Positions 1-5,322 of a stretch of 5,322 nucleotides of DNA are shown here, in pieces (position 1 is the first letter of the stretch; the number at the start of each line of letters is the position of its first letter). A program made the translations under genes and the position numbers. The stretch is taken from the NCBI GenBank assembly GCA_002329625.1, contig DCTP01000050.1, forward strand, positions 1-5,322, read 5' to 3'. The notes under the pieces were generated by a model that searched no databases, was not told the origin of the DNA, and worked only from the letters and a program-made list of their open reading frames with translations. Source of the stretch: Leptolinea sp. UBA1437. Lineage in GTDB: Bacteria > Chloroflexota > Anaerolineae > Anaerolineales > Anaerolineaceae.

Positions 1-31
1 AAACTGCGATTTTCAAAACCCTTTTAAATTG

Positions 32-68
32 TAAAACAAGTCTTTGGCTGAGTCAAAGACTTGTTTTA
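32..68. terminator. Perfect 15-bp hairpin downstream of bacterioferritin, probable terminator
   Basis: Positions 32-46 (TAAAACAAGTCTTTG) are the exact reverse complement of 54-68, around a 7-nt loop at 47-53. The outer stem is A/T-rich, so each strand ends its stem with TTGTTTTA, giving a U-rich 3' arm in both directions. The hairpin starts 61 nt past the bacterioferritin stop codon on the minus strand, and no gene is visible between. It probably terminates that transcript, and it could also serve a convergent gene to the left of the window. The T-run is interrupted and the GC content is modest, so its strength is uncertain. Confidence 0.65.
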
Positions 69-129
69 TCATAATTCCCCTGAATTGCTGAATTTCTGAT
101 GAGAAATAGGCAACCTCCAGATTGGAACT

Positions 130-594
130 TTACACTTGCTTTGCCAAGTAATTTTGAATTCCCATTTGACTGATTTGATCTATCTGAGATTCAATCCAAT
201 CAATATGATCTTCTTCATCTTTTAATGTGGCCTCAAACAATTCTTTTGTACCGTTATCTTTTTCTTCGACACAAACTTTGATGGCATTATTGTAAGATTG
301 AATGGCATCGTATTCGGCTTTATGGTCGAAAGCCATCATTTCCTCAACATCTTTCCCGATTGACAGCTTGCCGAGTTCGCTGATAATCGGAATTCCCTCC
401 AAGAAAAGGATTCTTGCAATGAGTGCTTCCGCGTGTTTCATTTCGGTGATCGCACGTTTTTCAATACTGTCATGGAGTTTTGAATATCCCCAATCTTCAC
501 ACATTTCGGCATGTAATATATATTGATCGATCGCAGTCATTTCATCTTTTAAATTCGCATTCAAAGCTTGAATTACTTTTTCGTTACCTTTCAT
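130..594 (-). CDS. bfr: Bacterioferritin (haem-binding iron storage ferroxidase)
   Basis: This 154-residue protein has the usual length of a bacterioferritin. From memory it aligns along its whole length with E. coli Bfr, starting MKGNEKVI and ending with IQNYLAKQV. Bacterioferritin forms a cytoplasmic 24-subunit shell that oxidises Fe(II) and stores it as a ferric mineral. All the expected di-iron ligands are present: Glu18, Glu51, His54, Glu94, Glu127 and His130, the last two within KDEEDHIDW. Met52, the axial ligand for haem shared between two subunits, is also kept, which separates it from plain ferritins and rubrerythrins. The start is supported by an AAGGAGG ribosome binding site at 604-610, 9 nt upstream. 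The gene seems to be a single transcription unit, between the SWIM gene's terminator and the hairpin at 32-68. No bacterioferritin-associated ferredoxin gene is visible nearby. Confidence 0.96.
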   Translation of the reverse strand: MKGNEKVIQALNANLKDEMTAIDQYILHAEMCEDWGYSKLHDSIEKRAITEMKHAEALIARILFLEGIPIISELGKLSIGKDVEEMMAFDHKAEYDAIQSYNNAIKVCVEEKDNGTKELFEATLKDEEDHIDWIESQIDQISQMGIQNYLAKQV

Positions 595-624
595 AATTTC
601 TTACCTCCTTTAACTCATTTCGGT

Positions 625-653
625 TTTAGATCATTGTAAAAAAACAATTTCAA
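625..653 (-). promoter_or_regulatory. Candidate sigma70-type promoter of bacterioferritin
   Basis: Reading the minus strand, TTGAAA (648-653) is followed after 17 nt by TCTAAA (625-630), a plausible -35/-10 pair about 30 nt before the start codon. An alternative -10, TACAAT (633-638), overlaps the spacer and has a weaker -35. The region is AT-rich, so exact hexamers are uncertain. A promoter here is expected, because the preceding gene ends in a terminator at 666-693. Confidence 0.4.
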
Positions 654-660
654 AATGTTT
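642..660. promoter_or_regulatory. 19-bp dyad overlapping the bacterioferritin -35 region, possible operator
   Basis: AAACAATTTCAAAATGTTT is symmetric about C651, with eight of nine base pairs matching. It covers the proposed -35 box TTGAAA. Its place is right for a repressor operator controlling bacterioferritin. In such AT-rich DNA it may be chance, and I cannot assign a regulator. Confidence 0.25.
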
Positions 661-666
661 ACATGC

Positions 667-693
667 CAAAAAAGCCCGTATGGATCCAGGCTT
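667..693 (-). terminator. Intrinsic terminator of the SWIM zinc-finger gene
   Basis: On the minus strand AAGCCTG (687-693) pairs with CGGGCTT (672-678) across an 8-nt loop, with one G-T wobble. The stem runs directly into a T-tract. It begins 30 nt after the SWIM gene's stop codon and separates that gene from the bacterioferritin transcription unit. Confidence 0.72.
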
Positions 694-723
694 GTAATGC
701 CTACCTATATTCATTGATTTTTA

Positions 724-969
724 TTACTGATCCTCGTAAGCGATATCAACCATGCCTTCGAGAATAATTTCAAGGGACATCGTATGGCTGCAACGACCCC
801 TCCCCTGAAAAAAACTACAATCACATTCCCATTTTCCATCCTTATATTTTACGACATGAGGTCCGTTTGATCCCTCAACGGTTGCTTCGAGAGAATGAAT
901 CTTGAAACGATCACGCTCTTTAGCATATCTTTTTGCTTTTTCCAGTTTACTGATCATCGAATAATCCAT
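724..969 (-). CDS. Small SWIM-type zinc-finger protein, function unknown
   Basis: This 81-residue protein has one recognisable domain, a SWIM zinc finger with the CxC-x8-CxH pattern. Its ligands are Cys49, Cys51, Cys60 and His62 (codons at 784-825), in CDCSFFQGRGRCSHT. The N-terminal third is charged and Lys/Arg-rich (KLEKAKRYAKERDRFKI). It is followed by a short segment that looks like paired beta strands (SLEATVEGS, HVVKYKDGKW) leading into the finger. SWIM domains bind zinc and are proposed to contact DNA or proteins. In larger proteins they accompany SNF2 helicases or transposases, but here the domain stands alone. No signal peptide or membrane segment is seen, so it should be cytoplasmic. 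The start is preceded by a weak GGGGGA element (980-985), and Met5 is an in-frame alternative. It has its own promoter (1028-1057) and terminator (667-693), so it is probably expressed as a single gene. Confidence 0.85.
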   Translation of the reverse strand: MDYSMISKLEKAKRYAKERDRFKIHSLEATVEGSNGPHVVKYKDGKWECDCSFFQGRGRCSHTMSLEIILEGMVDIAYEDQ

Positions 970-1027
970 TTCTTATTCTTCCCCCAGTCTATTGCAATGT
1001 ATTTTGAAAAAAACGCTTTGATTCTTT

Positions 1028-1057
1028 ACTATACCTGACCTAAAGAAGTTTCGTCAA
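1028..1057 (-). promoter_or_regulatory. Sigma70-type promoter for the SWIM zinc-finger gene
   Basis: The minus strand carries TTGACG (1052-1057) and TATAGT (1028-1033), each one mismatch from consensus, separated by 18 nt. Transcription would start near 1021, leaving an untranslated leader of about 50 nt. This is the best promoter match in the window. No obvious terminator follows the HIT gene stop at 1108-1110, so read-through from that gene may add to expression. Confidence 0.65.
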
Positions 1058-1107
1058 TTGTTTTTCATCGCGTTTTAATGTGACAGAATCATAAATTTAC
1101 CATTTCT

Positions 1108-1617
1108 TCAACCGATCTTTTGCCAAGATGCACGAATTTTTTTCCACGTTTCATCCAATTTTTCCGGAATGACTCGAGTCTGGCCGATTGTCGTCATGAA
1201 ATTCACATCGGCAGTCCAACGAGGCAAAATATGAAAATGAAGATGTTGGTCAATGCCGGCTCCGGCAGCCGTTCCGATATTCGCCCCGATATTAATTCCA
1301 TGCGGATGATATACATCCTGAAGGACTTTCTGCGCTTTAACGATCAGATCCATCATTTCATGATGAGTTTCGGTATTGAGTTGTGATAAATCACTGACAT
1401 GGTTATAAGGAATAATCAGCATATGTCCGTTGTTATACGGATATAGATTCAAAATAACAAAGGCATTGATTCCCCTGTAAATGATATATCGTTCAAAATC
1501 GTCGGTTGCTTTTATGGCTGAGCAAAAAACGCATTCTTGCGGGTTGTCCGGATTCTTTGCATGATTTCCGATACCGTTGATATATTCGCCCCGCCACGGA
1601 GCAAAGATCGTTTCCAT
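1108..1617 (-). CDS. HIT-family nucleotide hydrolase/transferase, probably Ap4A phosphorylase-like
   Basis: This 169-residue cytoplasmic protein has the histidine triad HLHFH (His125, His127, His129; codons at 1231-1245). His127, the middle residue, should be the nucleophile that attacks the alpha-phosphate of a nucleotide. Upstream lies the nucleotide-binding loop NIGTAAGAG (113-121), and the triad is followed by PRWTADVNFM (132-141). That combination, with the N-terminal IFAPWRGEYI and CVFC (Cys29, Cys32), resembles the bacterial Ap4A phosphorylase branch typified by M. tuberculosis Rv2613c more than the short Hint hydrolases. Those enzymes split diadenosine tetraphosphate with phosphate, giving ATP and ADP. 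Cys29 and Cys32, perhaps with His65, probably form the structural zinc site seen in many HIT proteins. A GGAGGG ribosome binding site (1627-1632) lies 9 nt before the start. The family is certain. The exact substrate is inferred. Confidence 0.9.
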   Translation of the reverse strand: METIFAPWRGEYINGIGNHAKNPDNPQECVFCSAIKATDDFERYIIYRGINAFVILNLYPYNNGHMLIIPYNHVSDLSQLNTETHHEMMDLIVKAQKVLQDVYHPHGINIGANIGTAAGAGIDQHLHFHILPRWTADVNFMTTIGQTRVIPEKLDETWKKIRASWQKIG

Positions 1618-1678
1618 TTTATTTTTCCCTCCGGAATTTTGAAAACTTTCTCCGATTCAAACATCAGGGAGTATCTTA

Positions 1679-1684
1679 ATTATA
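1679..1684 (-). promoter_or_regulatory. Possible -10 box of the HIT gene promoter
   Basis: A perfect TATAAT occurs on the minus strand 61 nt before the HIT start codon, downstream of the permease operon's terminator, where a promoter is expected. The best -35-like hexamer, TTGACC (1710-1715), lies 25 nt away, which is too far. The assignment is therefore weak. Confidence 0.3.
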
Positions 1685-1765
1685 AACCGTATCTAAGCGA
1701 AAAAATTTCGGTCAATTGGGCTCGATTTGAATAGGAGATAGAATAAGAAGATCTTTTTTCCCTGC

Positions 1766-1806
1766 AAAAAGGCTTTGGCAATTCGTTGAGATCACCAAAG
1801 CCTTTT
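1766..1806 (-). terminator. Intrinsic terminator of the ABC transporter operon
   Basis: On the minus strand AAAAGGCTTTGG (1795-1806) pairs perfectly with CCAAAGCCTTTT (1767-1778), a 12-bp stem with a 16-nt loop. The descending arm ends in a run of five T. It starts 35 nt after the stop codon of the last permease gene, so it closes that operon before the HIT gene. The opposite strand also ends in CCTTTT, but no plus-strand gene approaches from the left. Confidence 0.8.
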
Positions 1807-1841
1807 CCAAGCACGTTTGAATATCAAAAGCAGTATGTATT

Positions 1842-3164
1842 TCAGTTACCCTTAACTTCGCTTTCTATTGCGATCGGTTCGATCACCTTTTTCTCTTTTG
1901 TATTTTTCATCGTCCAAGCATGCATTGCCAGGGACATGGCTATGACACCATAGCAGATAAATACACGGAAATATTCGCCGATCATTGCATCATTCATTAA
2001 TGTCTGTCCAGCTAACGGAGATACAATAAACAGGATATGGAATAGGACAATGCCGAGAATTGCCTGACCGATAGTTGCTTTGTGAACCGAAGCACCACCG
2101 ACTAAAAGCGCGGCAATGGAATAGAGGGCTACATTTTTATGCGCTCCATAAGTGGTGAAAACTCCGATATTCTGTAAATAGATCAATTGGCCAAAAGCCG
2201 CCATAACGGTGGAGATTATGATTGAAATAATTCGGACTTTATCTACATTGATTCCAGCAGCATTGGCAACAACTTTGTTCTGACCGACAGCTCGCATATT
2301 TTGGCCTAATCTAGTTTTCAAAAACCATCGAATAAACAAGCAAATAACCACTATTATCAAATAAGTAACGACTGGGATGCTGATAATCATCGAAAATTGG
2401 ATGAAAGCGGGAATAAAAGAAATGCCAAATAGAATCCCACTGATTACGAAAAGGATCCAAAAACGAGCGGTAAGCACTTTTCGATTTTTTATTTTTCCGT
2501 AGAGGAAAGCGCCGATCGCGTAGAGGACGATTCCGGCAAATACCAGCTGAAGGAATTCGGTCAAAGGGACTTTCCAAATATTATCGATCGCATATTTCAA
2601 TCCATTCACTTTTTTGGTACTGGATAAGTCAATGGTATTTTTTACCCCGATTCCGGTAGCAATCATCAGTGTCTTATTAACAATGGGAATTAATCCGCCG
2701 AAAATAAAAAGAAACAAAAGTTGGTAGAGGCCATCAGAAAAATATCCCAGAATCAGGCCGCCAATCATTTCAGCCCCTTTCATCATATTGAATAATTTCC
2801 CGGCAAGATATCCGAACAGAGAAGCGATAGGCGTGCTAATTAGCACACATAGTAAAAATGCAAGCACCGGTGGACAGGTTGGAATAACTGTCTGCAATAA
2901 ATGCATCACAAAAAAAATGGCGATTTGAGCTGCCATCGCGCCAACAACAATGCTAAAGTTGAGCCCCATTCCGCTGACAACCGGAATAATTAAAGCCAAT
3001 ACCAATAAGGTGTCACGTCCGAAACGGGAAGCTAATTCCATCAATATGAAATTCAAAGATTGCCCGGAGACTAATATTCCTCCGATACTCAGGAGAATAA
3101 ATAATACCGGCACTTTATATGCAAACAGGAAGGAAGTGATTTTTCGCGCAGTTGAATTTGTCAT
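1842..3164 (-). CDS. ABC importer permease 2, sugar/nucleoside type, with enlarged central region
   Basis: This 440-residue inner-membrane protein has about 11-12 predicted hydrophobic segments and belongs to the RbsC/LivH-like (BPD_transp_2) permeases. Family-typical features are GMGLNF (65-70), KGAEM (129-133), LKTRLGQNMRAVGQN (282-296), NAAGINVDKVRI (301-312) and LLVGGASV (353-360), the last near the membrane pore region. It is paralogous to the preceding permease, and the two should form a heterodimer driven by the tandem ATPase. It is longer than its partner because of some 58 extra residues between TIDLSS (177-182) and LKTRLG, enough for two more membrane helices. It also has a charged C-terminal tail (about 417-440). 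Its ATG overlaps the previous stop by one base (TAATG), with AGGGAG 7-8 nt upstream, so translation is coupled. A terminator follows. The substrate is not identifiable from the sequence. Confidence 0.9.
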   Translation of the reverse strand: MTNSTARKITSFLFAYKVPVLFILLSIGGILVSGQSLNFILMELASRFGRDTLLVLALIIPVVSGMGLNFSIVVGAMAAQIAIFFVMHLLQTVIPTCPPVLAFLLCVLISTPIASLFGYLAGKLFNMMKGAEMIGGLILGYFSDGLYQLLFLFIFGGLIPIVNKTLMIATGIGVKNTIDLSSTKKVNGLKYAIDNIWKVPLTEFLQLVFAGIVLYAIGAFLYGKIKNRKVLTARFWILFVISGILFGISFIPAFIQFSMIISIPVVTYLIIVVICLFIRWFLKTRLGQNMRAVGQNKVVANAAGINVDKVRIISIIISTVMAAFGQLIYLQNIGVFTTYGAHKNVALYSIAALLVGGASVHKATIGQAILGIVLFHILFIVSPLAGQTLMNDAMIGEYFRVFICYGVIAMSLAMHAWTMKNTKEKKVIEPIAIESEVKGN

Positions 3165-4216
3165 TATTTATCTCCCTGAGATTTGGTTAAAGCATACAGA
3201 ATAATGCCATTGGACACAATGATCCTCATTACTTCGGAAAGGTTCCCTTCCGGCAATAATTTATTCGCCACCGGTAACCCGAGTACCAGCAGCCCTTGGA
3301 AAAGAAATGTCCCAATAATGACATGCGAAATCTTGGCGCGACTGATGCTCGCTCCACCTATTAGAACACCGGCTGCAGCCGCAAAACTCATCATCAGCGG
3401 TGCGTTATAGATTTGATAAAAACCGTAACTTTGTGCATAGACAATTATGCCGACCGCTGATAATACGGTAGAGATAGTCGTTCCTAAAATACGCGTCTTA
3501 TTCTCATCGATTCCCGCAGCCAATGCAAATTTCGGATTTCCGCCCGCTGCAGACATGGCAATACCGGACTTGGATCGCAAAAACAACCATACAATGAAGC
3601 AACTGATAAAAAAGAATAAAATCAGTCCGGTCGGAACCACAATATCGCCCGCGGAAGTTGGAATATTGAAAGTCATAAAGTTATTTAATATATGTTTATA
3701 TCGGCTACTGAGATCGATTGTGGCACGAAGCCCTTTCCCAATCGCCCAGACCATATCCGGGTTGTGGAACGGAAGAATTAACCAAAAAATGTTCATCAAC
3801 GCAATCGCCGAAAAACCAACATATGTTGAGACGGTCATTTCCGATCCTTTTATGGAATTAAGCAGTAACCCATATCCAATTCCAATGACGATGGAAAGCA
3901 GGATACCGATTCCAATCGCCACCGCCAAACCAGCAAAACCCGAAAAACCGGACTCAATACTGATAACTCCGCCTAAAAGGCCCGCTACGATGCCGAGCGA
4001 AAGACCAAAGTTTAATCCAATTCCAGCTTGAATCCCAGGGACCATTGCGAGGACCAAAATGCCATTCATCCCGAACCGTACCAGAACATCGCTAATTAAT
4101 GACGGAACGGGAATTTCAAGTAAACCTCCAGCGATCAATAAAGCTAAGAAAAACAGAATAATGATAAGTCGAGGTAAGCCAAAAGATTGATATATTGATT
4201 TGAGACGATCAGTCAT
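3164..4216 (-). CDS. ABC importer permease 1, sugar/nucleoside type
   Basis: This 350-residue multi-pass inner-membrane protein has about 9-10 hydrophobic segments, the usual size for an RbsC/LivH-like permease. Landmarks are GIGLNF (65-70), KGSEM (123-127), ATIDLSS (165-171), LRSKSGIAMSAAGGNP (213-228), LAAGIDENKTRI (232-243) and VLIGGASISRAK (284-295). With its paralogue encoded next it should form the translocation channel of an importer. I chose the ATG at 4214-4216 because GGAGGAGG (4226-4233) lies 9 nt upstream and because homologues begin close to the first helix. A longer in-frame start at 4277-4279 would add a hydrophilic stretch wholly inside the ATPase gene. The chosen start overlaps the ATPase stop by 8 nt, which implies translational coupling. 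The transported compound cannot be read from the protein. A sugar, a nucleoside or a related solute is typical. Confidence 0.92.
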   Translation of the reverse strand: MTDRLKSIYQSFGLPRLIIILFFLALLIAGGLLEIPVPSLISDVLVRFGMNGILVLAMVPGIQAGIGLNFGLSLGIVAGLLGGVISIESGFSGFAGLAVAIGIGILLSIVIGIGYGLLLNSIKGSEMTVSTYVGFSAIALMNIFWLILPFHNPDMVWAIGKGLRATIDLSSRYKHILNNFMTFNIPTSAGDIVVPTGLILFFFISCFIVWLFLRSKSGIAMSAAGGNPKFALAAGIDENKTRILGTTISTVLSAVGIIVYAQSYGFYQIYNAPLMMSFAAAAGVLIGGASISRAKISHVIIGTFLFQGLLVLGLPVANKLLPEGNLSEVMRIIVSNGIILYALTKSQGDK

Positions 4217-5322
4217 TTGCCAATTCCTCCTCCGCCAGCGTTCCGGACATTGCCAATCCAAATTCAATATCACTTGCATCCGGATCGAGAATCTTGAATA
4301 CCTTACCGTCCGAGACGATTGCTATTCGATCACAAATCGAACGCAACTCAACCAATTCACTGGAAACCATAACGATGGTAACGCCTTTCTCTCTGTTTAG
4401 TTTTAGTAATTCGTCCAGCACCAATTTTTTTGCACCTATATCAATCCCTCGTGTCGGTTCGGATACAAAAAGGATCTGAGGATTCAGAGTCAAAGCTCTT
4501 GCCAAGCAGACTTTCTGTTGGTTTCCGCCGGATAACGAACCCACTGCCTGATTGGGACCAGTACAGCGAATATCAAGTTTGCTAATCATTTCCTTCGTAA
4601 ATGACTGCATTTCGGAATTGTTGATTTGAGAAAACGGTCCAAATTTTCTAAGGAAACGATATTGGGTTTGCATTGCAGAAAATACGATATTTAATGCGAT
4701 CGAATCATCTAAAAGCAAACCAACTCCCCGGCGATCTTCGGATACAAAAGCGGTATGATGCTTCAAGGTTTCTCCGATTACAGAATATCTCACATTTTTT
4801 CCGAAGATGATCACTTCACCGGTTGCGGGGAACAACCCCATAATGCCGTTAGAAATACCTACTTTTCCCTGTCCGGCTAATCCGCCGATTCCGAAAATTT
4901 CACCCTCGCGGATTTTTAAGTCAACACCTTTCACTTCCTCACCGGGCATATCGACAGAAAAATCTCTTGTTTCCAGCGCTATCCGGTCAAAGCTTAAATT
5001 CCGTCCGGTTTGTTCTTTCCCAGCCATGCTTTCAATATGTCGGCCGATCATCATTTTCGCTAATTCGATGACGGAAGTCTCATTGTTTTTGCGTACACCA
5101 ACTACTTCACCATCACGTAATACCGTGATAGTATCAGCAACCGCCATCACTTCTTCCAACCGATGGGTAATAAAAATGATTGCAATTCCAAAGGATGTAA
5201 TTTTTCGCATCACTTCCAACAATCTATCGGCTTCTGCTTCAGCCAATACGGCAGTCGGTTCATCAAACACCAATAATTTGATTCCGGTTTTATCGATCTC
5301 TCTGGCAATTTCGATAAATTGT
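4209..5322 (-). CDS. ABC importer tandem ATPase, RbsA/MglA type, 5' end outside window
   Basis: The reading frame is open to the right edge, giving about 370 residues of a protein that is usually near 500. Most of the first nucleotide-binding domain is therefore missing. What remains of it is Walker B KLLVFDEPTAVL (about 5241-5279) and the H-loop FITHRLEEV. The second domain is complete: Walker A-like GLAGQGKV (4860-4883), signature LSGGNQQK (4512-4535) and the Walker B region ILFVSEPTRGID. The second site is degenerate. Val replaces the Walker A Ser/Thr, Ser (4461-4463) replaces the Walker B Asp while the Glu remains, and SSEL stands where an H-loop His would be. The protein acts at the cytoplasmic face, powering the two permeases encoded just downstream. 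It overlaps the first of these by 8 nt. A TTG at 5271-5273 is internal to Walker B and not a start. Confidence 0.94.
   Translation of the reverse strand, partial: QFIEIAREIDKTGIKLLVFDEPTAVLAEAEADRLLEVMRKITSFGIAIIFITHRLEEVMAVADTITVLRDGEVVGVRKNNETSVIELAKMMIGRHIESMAGKEQTGRNLSFDRIALETRDFSVDMPGEEVKGVDLKIREGEIFGIGGLAGQGKVGISNGIMGLFPATGEVIIFGKNVRYSVIGETLKHHTAFVSEDRRGVGLLLDDSIALNIVFSAMQTQYRFLRKFGPFSQINNSEMQSFTKEMISKLDIRCTGPNQAVGSLSGGNQQKVCLARALTLNPQILFVSEPTRGIDIGAKKLVLDELLKLNREKGVTIVMVSSELVELRSICDRIAIVSDGKVFKILDPDASDIEFGLAMSGTLAEEELAND
4226..4233 (-). promoter_or_regulatory. Ribosome binding site that fixes the permease 1 start
   Basis: GGAGGAGG on the minus strand lies inside the end of the ATPase gene, 9 nt before the ATG at 4214-4216. 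It supports the shorter permease and shows that its translation begins before the ATPase stop at 4209-4211. Confidence 0.8.

Noticed and set aside
302..526. 74-residue plus-strand open frame opposite bacterioferritin
   Set aside because: It is antisense to a confidently identified gene, with no domain and no convincing ribosome site.
1710..1715. TTGACC as the -35 box for the TATAAT at 1679-1684
   Set aside because: The spacing is 25 nt, well outside the 15-19 nt that sigma70-type promoters use.
1120..1734. Two plus-strand open frames (1120-1386, 1537-1734) around the HIT gene
   Set aside because: Both overlap the HIT gene in antisense. The second runs into the intergenic region but has no family resemblance.
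32..1806. Similarity between the hairpins at 32-68 and 1767-1806 (both contain CAAAG-type stems)
   Set aside because: Shared sequence is only about five bases and loops differ, so there is no support for a common repeat family.
2311..2577. 88-residue minus-strand frame within permease 2
   Set aside because: It is an out-of-frame shadow of the permease, with a low-complexity, arginine-rich sequence and no motif.
3447..4031. 194-residue open frame on the plus strand
   Set aside because: It lies entirely antisense to permease 1, has a composition expected from complemented hydrophobic codons (Pro/Ile/Ser-rich), and shows no recognisable domain.
4217..4279. Longer N-terminus for permease 1, starting at the ATG at 4277-4279
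   Set aside because: The added 21 residues are hydrophilic and lie wholly within the ATPase gene. The ATG at 4214-4216 has an ideal ribosome site.
5271..5273. TTG as a start of the ATPase
   Set aside because: The codon encodes Leu inside the Walker B strand, and the frame stays open with family-like sequence (QFIEIAREIDKTGIKL) up to the window edge. The gene is cut by the window rather than starting here.

Overview
The window is about 5.3 kb of bacterial DNA with an AT-leaning composition by eye (GC was not counted). Every supportable gene lies on the minus strand, so transcription runs from the right edge to the left. Ribosome binding sites are mostly strong and purine-rich (AAGGAGG, GGAGGAGG, GGAGGG). 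The HIT-family and small SWIM zinc-finger proteins resemble, from memory, proteins common in Anaerolineae (Chloroflexota), and a low-GC member of that group is my best guess. A Firmicutes-type or Thermotogae-type host is not excluded, and no marker gene settles it.

Right part (1842-5322): the 3' end of an ABC importer operon. In transcription order it has a tandem ATPase of the RbsA/MglA type whose 5' end is beyond the window (4209-5322), then two paralogous membrane permeases of the RbsC/LivH-like family (3164-4216 and 1842-3164). The three genes overlap by 8 nt and 1 nt, so they are very probably translationally coupled. A hairpin terminator at 1766-1806 closes the operon. The substrate-binding protein, which would identify the ligand, is not in the window. 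A simple sugar, a nucleoside or a similar small polar compound is the likely class.

Middle part (724-1617): a HIT-family nucleotide phosphorylase/hydrolase, probably an Ap4A phosphorylase-type enzyme. It is followed by an 81-residue protein that is essentially one SWIM zinc finger, which has its own good sigma70-type promoter and a terminator. These look like separate housekeeping or orphan genes.

Left part (1-660): a bacterioferritin with all di-iron ligands and the haem-binding methionine intact. Its short upstream region contains a plausible promoter overlapped by dyad-symmetric sequences that could be operators. A perfect 15-bp hairpin lies downstream.

No stretch above 300 bases lacks a gene. 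I saw no RNA genes, CRISPR arrays, insertion sequences or attachment sites. I found no clearly new multi-gene system. The most interesting points are the asymmetric permease pair sharing a TIDLSS motif, the degenerate second nucleotide site of the ATPase, the orphan SWIM protein and the possible operators in front of bacterioferritin.
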